The notes under the pieces are model-generated. The model was not told the origin of the DNA, searched no databases, and saw only the letters and a list, made by a program, of their open reading frames with translations. From Chloroflexota bacterium (GTDB taxonomy: Bacteria > Chloroflexota > Anaerolineae > Aggregatilineales > Phototrophicaceae), in contig JAPOOU010000280.1 in NCBI GenBank assembly GCA_026713245.1, positions 1-50,658 on the forward strand: a stretch of DNA of 50,658 nt. Reading direction: 5' to 3'. Below are positions 43,692 to 50,658 of this stretch, in pieces; within the stretch, counting starts at the first letter, position 1, and the number at the start of each line of letters is the position of its first letter. The position numbers and the translations under genes are program-made.

Positions 43692-44921
43692 TTAAGCGGA
43701 GGGGACGGTGGCTTCGGATTCGTCGAGTTCTGTCATCAAGCGCAGCAACTGACGGATTTCGCCTTCGATGAGGCGGCGGAGTTTGGGTCTCGCGTCGGCG
43801 GATGGAGACGAAATTTCTTTGCGCAGGCGCTTGCGCCATTGACCGGCGTCGACGGCCAGGCGGCTGACGACGTCTTTCTTGCGCTTGCCGGATGCGGATT
43901 TCGTTACACGTGTAACGGTAGCCAGTGCGGATTTCATTTTGCGCATTTCACCTTCGCTCAGGTTCTCGTCGTCTCCCTTGCGCCAAAGCTCTTCCGGCAA
44001 GCGCAGCAGCGCACGATATTGCCGTAACTGACTGGCCTCAGTCATCCCCATGGCGTTTAGCAAGCGCTCGCCCTGACCGCGGGGGATCCGCCAGCGAGCG
44101 CCATCGGCGACCTGGGCGTAAAATGCTTGTTCATTCTCACATTGATTGTAGGCGGTGAAGTTCTGCCAGCCGTGCAGGTCCATCAAGAGCACGGCAAGCT
44201 GTCGGGCGCGGCTGATGGCGTTGAGATTGTCGCGGGCGTTGTTCTCGCTCGCTTGCCGCCAAACATCCACCCGGTTAACGAGGCGCGCTGGTATGCGCGA
44301 CCAGTTCACGCGTGATCCGTCCGGGCGCACATCGCCGTCGCCGAATCTCCAATAGAGCATGTGGTAAGCCAGCCAGCGCCTCTCCCCGGTCTCGATCTCG
44401 TAGCGGTCGCCATGGTGCACGAGACTGACAGGATTAGACAAGCCATCGCGGCGGATACTGGCGGCCAGATCGACGAGTTTCATCAACGCGTCTTCTTTAG
44501 TGGAAGCGGCCAAAGCAATGCCGGCGCCGCCGTCGCTTTCGTCTTTTTCCGCGCGATCTCCTCGCTCTGTTGTCTCTCCCAGGAGGTAGTTTGTGATATC
44601 AAAATCGTTCTGCGATTTCTCCAACTGCACTTCAATTATCCAGCGCTCGAAGATGTCGACTATGTTGTCCGGCGTCAGCGGGTACATGTCGGTTAAGTCG
44701 TGAGGCACGCTATGGCGCGGCTGCATGGTGTTGGGCTGGATATCCTGGATGCTGATGGCCTCTATGGCTTGATACTCGCTGTCGGCCGCGGCGATATCCA
44801 TTGCCAGCTCGCCCAAACCGAAGCCGATAGCGTCCGCCGTTTTTGGGTCCAGCGTGTTGGGATTCGCGTATAAAAGGTTTTCTTCGTCTTGAATTTTTCT
44901 GCGCCGTTCACGACTGCTCAT
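43692..44921 (-). CDS. parB: ParB-family partition protein
   Basis: This is a 409-residue ParB/Srx-type protein. The ParB N-terminal domain holds the GERRW box at 179-183. The second box ENNARDNLNAISRA at 226-239 matches the ENLQREDLNPIEEA pattern of canonical ParB. A helix-turn-helix region and a basic C-terminal part follow. About 150 residues before the ParB box are unusual and rich in acidic residues. The ATG at 44921 has AAGGA upstream and overlaps the parA stop by 14 bases, so the two are co-translated. It would bind a centromere-like site and work with ParA to segregate DNA. One candidate site lies inside this gene. Confidence 0.82.
   Translation of the reverse strand: MSSRERRRKIQDEENLLYANPNTLDPKTADAIGFGLGELAMDIAAADSEYQAIEAISIQDIQPNTMQPRHSVPHDLTDMYPLTPDNIVDIFERWIIEVQLEKSQNDFDITNYLLGETTERGDRAEKDESDGGAGIALAASTKEDALMKLVDLAASIRRDGLSNPVSLVHHGDRYEIETGERRWLAYHMLYWRFGDGDVRPDGSRVNWSRIPARLVNRVDVWRQASENNARDNLNAISRARQLAVLLMDLHGWQNFTAYNQCENEQAFYAQVADGARWRIPRGQGERLLNAMGMTEASQLRQYRALLRLPEELWRKGDDENLSEGEMRKMKSALATVTRVTKSASGKRKKDVVSRLAVDAGQWRKRLRKEISSPSADARPKLRRLIEGEIRQLLRLMTELDESEATVPSA
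43902..43917. promoter_or_regulatory. parS-like 16-bp palindrome within parB
   Basis: CGTTACACGTGTAACG is a perfect palindrome. It matches the classical bacterial parS (TGTTTCACGTGAAACA) at 12 of 16 positions, including the whole central CACGTG and the GTT/AAC arms. It lies in codons 335-340 of parB. A centromere site inside or next to parB is common in partition loci. Confidence 0.6.
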
Positions 44922-45705
44922 AGATGCGTCCTTCCAACTGGTCAACCAGCGCCCAGGCGTCATCGGCTGTAGTTGTAGTCGGGGCTAGCGAGAACACCGT
45001 GCGGCGCGCGCTGGCTACTTCGGCCCAGATTGTGCGAACGGGCAGCGGCTTCCATACCAGTTCGCCAAAGGTATCCTGCAGGCGGCGCAGGTTGTCCTGG
45101 TGCTCCAGCGTTCGTCCGCGAAACATAGTCGGCACTACGCCCAGGACCTTGATGTCGTTCAGGTTGTATTGTTGACGGATCGGGCTGAACTGATCCTTGT
45201 GCGTTAAGCTCTCGCGCAGGCCGTCAAAGCTCCAGGCTTCGCATTTTGTGGGATAGATGATGCCATCCGTCGCCATGTAAATGGAAGAATGCAAAAGCGA
45301 CGGCGTGGGCGAGGTATCGAATATGACAAAGTCGATGGCGCTGCGCAATTGATTAAAGCGCTTCAATACCGTAAAGGCATCGGAGATATTGCCGGCGATG
45401 CTGCGCGTTTCGATATTGGACGGGACCATCAACAACTGCCCGCGGGTATTATGCGCTTCGTCTGGCAAGTTGAATCGTTCGGGCGGTACCGGACGCAAGA
45501 CCTGCTGGAAAGGAGCGTTACGAACTATTAAGTCGTAGAAGCCGGGCTCCTTGACCAGACCAAAGGCGATGGTGGCGTGGCCTTGCGGGTCCGCATCCAC
45601 CAATATCACGCGCTTGCCGCGGATCGCCAAGCCGGCGGCGATATGCGTCGCGACTGTCGTCTTGCCAACCCCGCCCTTTTCATTGAGTAGGGTGATAATC
45701 TTCAT
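44908..45705 (-). CDS. parA: ParA-family partition ATPase
   Basis: This is a 265-residue deviant Walker ATPase. The P-loop KGGVGKTT is at residues 10-17, with the signature lysine (K10), then LVDADPQGHAT in the switch I region and VIFDTSPTPS (Walker B-type). There is no N-terminal DNA-binding extension, so this is the short, type Ib-like or chromosomal-like form. It overlaps parB downstream and lies 73 bases after a small winged-helix gene. A palindrome in that gap (45730-45749) may control it. It positions replicons or plasmid copies along the nucleoid. Confidence 0.92.
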   Translation of the reverse strand: MKIITLLNEKGGVGKTTVATHIAAGLAIRGKRVILVDADPQGHATIAFGLVKEPGFYDLIVRNAPFQQVLRPVPPERFNLPDEAHNTRGQLLMVPSNIETRSIAGNISDAFTVLKRFNQLRSAIDFVIFDTSPTPSLLHSSIYMATDGIIYPTKCEAWSFDGLRESLTHKDQFSPIRQQYNLNDIKVLGVVPTMFRGRTLEHQDNLRRLQDTFGELVWKPLPVRTIWAEVASARRTVFSLAPTTTTADDAWALVDQLEGRIYEQS

Positions 45706-45729
45706 AGGCTTGATACCTGTTGATCATAA

Positions 45730-45749
45730 CGTTCGCGACTTGGCGAACG
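45730..45749. promoter_or_regulatory. Inverted repeat upstream of parA
   Basis: CGTTCGC-GACTTG-GCGAACG, seven perfect base pairs around six bases, 25 bases before the parA start. It is a candidate operator for partition autoregulation or for the small winged-helix protein encoded next to it. Confidence 0.5.
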
Positions 45750-45778
45750 GCACGGAATGATTATGAGCGTGTGCGTGT

Positions 45779-46048
45779 CTATGCCCGTGCGAAGGCGCGG
45801 TCAGCGACAGCCGAGCGCGAATCTGCGACTGAATAAACGTATCCCGTTACCCCATTGTTAAAGGTAACAATACTGCGAATGAAGATGTCTTCTTCGACCA
45901 GGGAGTCCATCATGTTGATCAAATGTGGCGTCTTCTTTCGTTGAAGACGATTGACGATTTCGCTCCGCGTGAGCGGCTTTTCGCTCTTGGCGACGATGTC
46001 TATCATCATCTGACGAGTTTCAGTGCGAGGACGATGATCTTGAGACAT
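45779..46048 (-). CDS. Small winged-helix DNA-binding protein
   Basis: This is an 89-residue protein. The segment MMIDIVAKSEKPLTRSEIVN, then LQRKKTPHLINMMDSLVEED, reads as a winged helix-turn-helix. The wing (VTFNNGVTGYVYSV) follows. The frame is open 40 codons further up, but the ATG at 46048 with a GAGAG upstream gives a compact start. It comes first in the minus-strand order before parA and parB, so it is likely a transcriptional regulator of the partition module. Confidence 0.65.
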   Translation of the reverse strand: MSQDHRPRTETRQMMIDIVAKSEKPLTRSEIVNRLQRKKTPHLINMMDSLVEEDIFIRSIVTFNNGVTGYVYSVADSRSAVADRAFARA

Positions 46049-46073
46049 AGGGCACTCATCTCTCAAATTCAAC

Positions 46074-46085
46074 AGTATAGATACT
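46074..46085. promoter_or_regulatory. Short inverted repeat upstream of the winged-helix gene
   Basis: AGTAT-AG-ATACT, about 26 bases before the start codon within an AT-rich stretch. It is a candidate operator for autoregulation. Confidence 0.35.
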
Positions 46086-46585
46086 ATATCACTATAGCGC
46101 GGATCGAATCGGGATGCAATATCTTCGTGGAGTTGAGTTGCCGGTTTCGGGTTAGACTCTTGCAACAAAGGTTTTACAAATGCAAATATAATTGTATAGA
46201 AATCATCGTATTATGGATTGTATTTTATCATCCGAGCAAGGGATCTGTGTAGCCTGGTACCCTACAAGGTTCAGCATGAAGAGTTTAGGGGCCCCTTATC
46301 TGGTCACCCGAAATTCGCCGAAATAATTGCAGGATTTGCGTCGGTATCGCGCCTGATGAAAACTGTTCCTTCCTCATGCATTGCAATGGGGAATGTCCGG
46401 GCGATGGGGTCACATTTCGTCGATCGCGCCAGAATATCGGAGTCGCGCCAACCTTTAGTCTATCCCCCTCAATCCCCCCATTCCCCCCATTCCTATGGAG
46501 GGAAGCTCATTTCTACCTTGCATCAAGGCGAGTTTTTCTGAAAAGTGTCGATAACTGCGGTTTTCAAGCGCGGGCACGCTACCTT
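46086..46585. other. AT-rich to C-rich intergenic stretch, no gene seen
   Basis: No supported gene. It contains an AT-rich part upstream of the winged-helix gene and a C-rich motif (46461-46495, CCCCCTCAATCCCCCCATT type) shortly before repeat B. This is the right-hand edge of the plasmid-like module. No direct repeat that could be an attachment site was seen. Confidence 0.4.
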
Positions 46586-46668
46586 AGCTCCCCTTCTCCG
46601 TTGCTACGGGATACTTTCCCCGTGAGGCGGGGGACCGAGGGGGCGCTGGGCCGGGGGATGGGGTAGAA
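46586..46668 (-). repeat. Dispersed repeat B, copy 2 (reverse orientation)
   Basis: The reverse complement begins TTCTACCCCATCCCCCGGCC, as at 26805. It shares GCGCCCCCTCGGTCCCCCGC and the GGGGAGCT end. The middle hairpin differs (CCTCACGGGGAAAG against TAAACGGGGGGCGG). Confidence 0.75.
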
Positions 46669-46738
46669 AAGACGCGCGAGCGCTATGGAGTACCGGACAG
46701 GCTTATAGGCGCGACTCTGTGATTCGCCCGAAAGTCGC

Positions 46739-47650
46739 TCATTTCTGCAAGGCCGGGTCGAAGGCGTCGCGGATGCCGTCGCCGATGATGTAGAAACAGA
46801 GCACTGTTGTGCTAATAAGAAGAATGGGAAAGATGATAAGATGCGGCCCCAAGCGGAAGAATTGTATCGACTTGGTTAGCATATTTCCGAGGGTTGCCTG
46901 TGGCGGCTGCACACCCAGGCCAAGATAGCTCAGTGCGGACTCGGCCAAGATGAGACCGGCGATGCCTAATGCCAATGATATAACCGTCACAGAAATGAGG
47001 TTGGGCAGGATATGTATGAATATGATCCGCCAAGGGCTTGCGCCCAGCGCTTGAGCCGCAGCAACGTATTCTTTGGAGCGGATAGAAAAGGTCTGCCCAC
47101 GGATTAAGCGGTAGGTGCCGATCCAGCCAATCATACCCGCGACAAGAATGAGCGATGTTGCATTGAAGGTGAGAATTGAGGAAATCAGAATGAGCAAGAT
47201 TAGGCCCGGGATGGAATCGATCGTGATAACGATCCAGCTGCAAAGATCGTCAACCACCCCGCCGAAGTAGCCGGCGACCATGCCAAAGACCAGTCCAATA
47301 CAAAGCGCCAGACTGGAACCAAAGAAGCCAATACCCATCGACACGCCACTGGCGTGCAACAAGCGCGCCAGTTGATCGCGCCCGATATCGTCGGCGCCGA
47401 GAATATATCCCTTGCTCAGCGGAGGCGTGAATTTGTCCGCGGTGTTTGGCTCGTTGGGGTCAACGCGCATGACGACATCCGTGATGAATGGCGCCAGCAT
47501 GGAAACAGTGGTCAGACACAAGATTACGGCTAGCGCAATCACGGTCAATTTGTCGCGCCAAATCGAACGCAAGGCCTTGCGCATCAGCGAATCGCTGACG
47601 AGCATGGAATCGCGGGGCTTCATCTTGGCTACAGTTGCTCTGTCCGTCAT
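46739..47650 (-). CDS. Peptide-type ABC transporter permease (DppC/OppC family)
   Basis: This is a 303-residue permease with six predicted helices. After the first helix comes an external loop with DPNEPNTADKF, then the signature ILGADDIGRDQLARLL (family usual: LGTDxxGRDxLSRLL). The EAA-like loop reads YVAAAQALGASPWRIIF, followed by HILPNL. The end, GDGIRDAFDPALQK, is typical. It lies 15 bases after the DppB-type gene on the same strand and is the last gene of this importer unit; its ATPases are not in the window. Confidence 0.93.
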   Translation of the reverse strand: MTDRATVAKMKPRDSMLVSDSLMRKALRSIWRDKLTVIALAVILCLTTVSMLAPFITDVVMRVDPNEPNTADKFTPPLSKGYILGADDIGRDQLARLLHASGVSMGIGFFGSSLALCIGLVFGMVAGYFGGVVDDLCSWIVITIDSIPGLILLILISSILTFNATSLILVAGMIGWIGTYRLIRGQTFSIRSKEYVAAAQALGASPWRIIFIHILPNLISVTVISLALGIAGLILAESALSYLGLGVQPPQATLGNMLTKSIQFFRLGPHLIIFPILLISTTVLCFYIIGDGIRDAFDPALQK

Positions 47651-47665
47651 AGCTATTGTTCGCGC

Positions 47666-48793
47666 CTAGTCGAATCGGATGCGAGGATCAATCAGCACGT
47701 AAAGAATGTCGGAAATCAGATATCCCAAGATATTGGCGATCGCCGCATAGACGACTACGAGCATCACTACGGCAAAATCGCGACGTCCCGGCGCTTGAAC
47801 AATTAATCGACCGACACCGGGCCAGGAGAACACGGATTCAACAACGGCAGCGCCGGACAGCAAGAATGTAATGGAGGGTCCAATAAAAGTTGCTATTGGT
47901 ATGAAAGCGTTTCGCGCTCCGTGTCGCAGCCAGATGCTGCGTTCGTTCAAGCCCTTGGAGCGGGCGGTGCGAATATAGTCTTGCGCGACCACGTCCAGCA
48001 TCGAGGCGCGCATATAACGCGAGTACCCTGCCACGCCGCCCGCGGCCAGCACGATTGTCGGCAAGATCAGGTATTCCAGCCTTGATGGCAAAGGCGGGCA
48101 TGAATCGTCGATCGTGGTTTTGCAGCGACCGGCCAAAGGCAAGAGACCCAAGGTTACGCCAAATACCAGTATCAAGAGCAGGCCGAGGCCGAAATTGGGC
48201 ACGGAGTTGACGATGACCGCGGCCACGCGGCTGATTTGATCGAACCAGCCTCCGCGATTGATCGCGGCAATGATGCCTATGGCAACGCCCATGATCAAAC
48301 CGACCAGCAACGAGGTCACGCCCAACTCCAATGTGGCCGGGAGCCGCTCGACCAAGACGTTTAATGCGGCGCGTTTGTAATAAACTGAATTTCCAAAATC
48401 GCCACGCAGGATACCGCGTTGATTGCCCGCCGGCAGAGGGCGCAAGAGTATATCGCCAGTGACTTCGTCAAGCGCTGGCTTGCCACTGTCATTCAGTTGC
48501 GGCGCATAGAGATCGATAAAGAAGACAGCGCTATCCGCCGATCCGTCGCCATCGCTGTCCCAGCGCATCCAGTCGTCGCCGAGCAGCCAGCGCAAATACT
48601 GCACGGGCAGCGGATCGTTGACCCCCAGGATATATTTGAGTTCTTCTCTCTCGCGCGGTTTGAGCCGGTTGTTGAATGCCAGAATCTCGACCGGACTACC
48701 GGGCGCAAGCGAAATCAGCAGATACGAGAATACGGTGATGCCAAAGAAGATCGGGATCGCTTGTATGAGACGCCGAATAATGTATTTGATCAT
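47666..48793 (-). CDS. Peptide-type ABC transporter permease (DppB/OppB family) with a long external loop
   Basis: This is a 375-residue permease. The first helix and the hallmark LISLAPGSP (about 26-34) are typical. The first external loop is unusually long and includes D79-S-D81-G-D83-G-S-A-D87, a calcium-binding-like DxDxDG pattern, followed by an inserted acidic stretch up to about residue 130. The rest is standard, with the EAA-like loop YIRTARSKGLNERSIWL and the ending YVLIDPRIRFD. It follows the binding-protein gene after a hairpin. Confidence 0.92.
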   Translation of the reverse strand: MIKYIIRRLIQAIPIFFGITVFSYLLISLAPGSPVEILAFNNRLKPREREELKYILGVNDPLPVQYLRWLLGDDWMRWDSDGDGSADSAVFFIDLYAPQLNDSGKPALDEVTGDILLRPLPAGNQRGILRGDFGNSVYYKRAALNVLVERLPATLELGVTSLLVGLIMGVAIGIIAAINRGGWFDQISRVAAVIVNSVPNFGLGLLLILVFGVTLGLLPLAGRCKTTIDDSCPPLPSRLEYLILPTIVLAAGGVAGYSRYMRASMLDVVAQDYIRTARSKGLNERSIWLRHGARNAFIPIATFIGPSITFLLSGAAVVESVFSWPGVGRLIVQAPGRRDFAVVMLVVVYAAIANILGYLISDILYVLIDPRIRFD

Positions 48794-48808
48794 ATGTTGG
48801 TAAACAGG

Positions 48809-48840
48809 AGCAGCCCTCTCGCCAGAAGGAGAGGACTGCT
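48809..48840. terminator. Intercistronic hairpin between binding-protein and permease genes
   Basis: The arms AGCAGCCCTCTC and GAGAGGACTGCT pair at 11 of 12 positions around an 8-base loop. There is no T run, so it is more likely an RNA-stabilising or partial-attenuation element that lowers permease relative to binding-protein expression. Confidence 0.5.
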
Positions 48841-48860
48841 TCTAGCTCAACAATACAAGA

Positions 48861-50597
48861 CTACTGCTCTTCTATCGTCCAGGCGTCGATATTCCAGCGC
48901 GCGCCGCCGGCCCGTGGCGCCCAGTTTTCCACGTTGGTCTGCGCCGCCAGCAAGACGTTGCCGGTGCTGATCCAGATCCAGGGCGATTCGTCGCGCAGGA
49001 TCTGATAAGCTTCGCCGTACATGGCTTTGCGCGTCTCGAGGTCACAGCCGGGCAGGTTGCGGGCCTCTTCGATCAATTCGTTCAAACGCGGGTTGTTGAA
49101 AGATTGCGTGTTGTAACCGGAACCAACTACATCGGCGCCCGGCAGGAAGATATCGGCGATGCCGTTGGGATTCGCCGGCGTTGTCAAACCCCAAAATACA
49201 CCGATTGCGTCATAGGTTTGCGCCGTGAATTCGCTTACCAGCGTGCCAAATTCGACAAACTCCAGAGTGATATCGAAGCCGAGCTCGTTCCACTGGTCTT
49301 GCATAATGGTGTAAAGCGCTTCTTGAGAGGTGTTGCCGGCGTTGGTCTTGACGGTTAATGCCAGCGGCGCGCCCTCTTCCGCGTGCATGCAGCCGTTGCA
49401 CTCGCGGACGCCGTCTCCGTCAGCGTCGGTGAAGCCGGCTTCGTCCAGCAGCGCCATTGCTGTATCCGGATCAAAAGGATAGGGTTCGAGGCCTTCGGGG
49501 AAGCTCCAGTCGGTCGGCCGAACGTGCGAGGCCACCGGTACGCCAGTGCCGAAGAATGCGCCTTCGTTGATTTCGTCGAAATCCATGCCGTAGTTCAGCG
49601 CCTGCCGTACGCGAACATCGCCCAGGATCGGGTGATGGCCCTGGTCGATCACATTGCCGTCCTCGTCCAGTCCGTCCTGCGGGTTGCCGGGGTCGGCGAT
49701 GTTGAGCGACAGGAAGCGGATGGTGCCGGCCGGCGTCTCGAAGGTCTGGAACTCGCCGGCCTCGCCGCGCGCGCGGACATCATCGCGGTTGGCTTGCGGC
49801 ACGCTGTCAACGAAGGTCAGTTCTCCCGCGAAGAATTGTTCCATCTGCACGACCTGGTCGGTAACGACCTTGTAAACCCAGCCTTCCGGGATGACCGCGC
49901 CCAGCTCGGCTTCAGTGTAGTCGCTGTTGGCGAGCAAGGTGGTTTGTTCGCCCGGGCGGAAGTTGGAGAAGACGAAGGCTTCGCCGCCGCTAACGGTGGG
50001 ATTGAGGTTGTAGTCGTTTTCGTCCATGCCGGCGTAATCGTCGCCATAGACCTCTTCATAGACGTGCGCAGGCACGGGATACACCGGATTGAGCGTATCG
50101 ATCAATGTACAATTCGCCTCGTCAAAGACAATGGTTAGCGTATGATCGTCCACCACCTCATAACCGGTGACGCGGGTTCTCAACTCGGTGCGCGGCGTCG
50201 AAGTCTCGCCACTGAGCACAGCATTGAGGAACCAGGCGACATCGTTCGCGGTGATCGGCATGCCGTCGCTCCATACCATGTCATCGCGCAGGTGGAAGGT
50301 GTAGGTGAGGCCATCTTCGGCGATATCCCAACTGGATACCAAGCCGCCTTTGGCGCCGCCCATATAGGCGCTCGTCGCGGAATCGACGCCGATGAATTCG
50401 GGGAACATGCGGTCGATGACATCATACGAGGTGCCATCATTGGCGATAATCGGATTAAACGTTGTCGGGTCGTCGCCGAAGTTCGGCTCGATAATGGGAC
50501 CGCCGCTGCCGCGATCTTGCGCCGCGACCGGTGCGAAGAGTGCCGCAAAAAACAGTAGCAACATAATTGGCGACAGGATTCGAATTATTCTATTCAT
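48861..50597 (-). CDS. Peptide-type ABC transporter substrate-binding protein (family 5)
   Basis: This is a 578-residue solute-binding protein of the DppA/OppA family 5. The signal peptide (about 1-26; core IMLLLFFAALFAPVAA) has an AxA-type site before QDRG and no lipobox. The mature part begins with the family pattern DDPTTFNPIIANDGTSYDVI and later TYTFHLRDDMVWSDGMPIT. The segment FTDADGDGVREC near residue 400 is a common family insert. The ATG has AAGGAGAG nine bases upstream. It is the first gene of the importer. The ligand may be a peptide or an oligosaccharide. Confidence 0.93.
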   Translation of the reverse strand: MNRIIRILSPIMLLLFFAALFAPVAAQDRGSGGPIIEPNFGDDPTTFNPIIANDGTSYDVIDRMFPEFIGVDSATSAYMGGAKGGLVSSWDIAEDGLTYTFHLRDDMVWSDGMPITANDVAWFLNAVLSGETSTPRTELRTRVTGYEVVDDHTLTIVFDEANCTLIDTLNPVYPVPAHVYEEVYGDDYAGMDENDYNLNPTVSGGEAFVFSNFRPGEQTTLLANSDYTEAELGAVIPEGWVYKVVTDQVVQMEQFFAGELTFVDSVPQANRDDVRARGEAGEFQTFETPAGTIRFLSLNIADPGNPQDGLDEDGNVIDQGHHPILGDVRVRQALNYGMDFDEINEGAFFGTGVPVASHVRPTDWSFPEGLEPYPFDPDTAMALLDEAGFTDADGDGVRECNGCMHAEEGAPLALTVKTNAGNTSQEALYTIMQDQWNELGFDITLEFVEFGTLVSEFTAQTYDAIGVFWGLTTPANPNGIADIFLPGADVVGSGYNTQSFNNPRLNELIEEARNLPGCDLETRKAMYGEAYQILRDESPWIWISTGNVLLAAQTNVENWAPRAGGARWNIDAWTIEEQ

Positions 50598-50658
50598 CTT
50601 GCTTGCTCTCCTTCATTACGATGACGATAGGGAAGAACGTACTACAAAAGTATTCTAA

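Noticed and set aside
45846..45868. GTTACC...GGTAAC inverted repeat in the winged-helix gene as a third parS-like site
   Set aside because: The arms are 11 bases apart and the CACGTG core is missing, so it does not match the 16-bp site in parB.
1..50658. Insertion sequences, integrase, tRNA or rRNA genes
   Set aside because: I looked for transposase and integrase motifs, tRNA cloverleaf patterns and rRNA blocks and recognised none; the repeats found carry no coding capacity.

Overview
The window looks like a moderately GC-rich chromosomal stretch from an environmental bacterium, most likely a Chloroflexota (Anaerolineae or Caldilinea-like) lineage. The basis is the style of the transporters and signal peptides, many ABC importers next to SDR, Gfo/Idh/MocA and sugar isomerase genes, GntR regulators, and a very long MBL/beta-CASP protein. 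No rRNA or tRNA gene was seen, so the placement is inference.

Layout. (1) 0-7.2 kb, plus strand: the end of an oligopeptide-type ABC importer (two permeases, two ATPases) followed by a large cytoplasmic GH2 beta-mannosidase-like enzyme. (2) 7.7-15.1 kb, minus strand: a sugar-acid type catabolic cluster: SDR, GntR regulator, cyclase-family hydrolase, SDR, sugar isomerase, two sugar ABC permeases and a binding protein. (3) 15.2-17.9 kb, plus strand: a divergent unit with a clear sigma70-type promoter and operator. Its transporter genes have been collapsed by an internal deletion; an isomerase and a Gfo/Idh/MocA dehydrogenase remain. (4) 18.0-26.4 kb, minus strand: a second GntR-controlled importer region with two permeases, a beta-propeller hydrolase-like protein, a dehydrogenase remnant, a cytochrome P450, an M55-like peptidase lacking two metal ligands, and a binding-protein gene broken by a frameshift. 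(5) 26.4-28.0 kb: gene debris (Y-family polymerase, DNA methyltransferase, truncated paralogue) and dispersed repeats. (6) 28.1-40.7 kb: a polytopic membrane protein, ribosomal protein L28, an AlkD-type glycosylase, a PPK2 kinase, an operon of sulfotransferase-flippase fusion, acetoacetate decarboxylase-like protein and two SDRs, a small coiled-coil protein, and the 978-residue MBL/beta-CASP protein. (7) 40.7-46.1 kb: a plasmid-like module with prim-pol, ParB, ParA and a small winged-helix protein, with a parS-like palindrome inside parB. (8) 46.7-50.6 kb, minus strand: another peptide importer (binding protein and two permeases).

How it fits together. None of the three sugar importers carries its own ATPase, so they probably share one encoded elsewhere. 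Imported compounds would be processed by the cytosolic hydrolases, dehydrogenases and isomerases beside them. Two dispersed repeat families and at least five broken genes point to repeated rearrangement. The most interesting items are the parS-like site with a near-twin in a terminator, the sulfotransferase-LPG synthase-domain operon, the repeated C-terminus of the MBL/beta-CASP protein, and the three-copy intergenic repeat.
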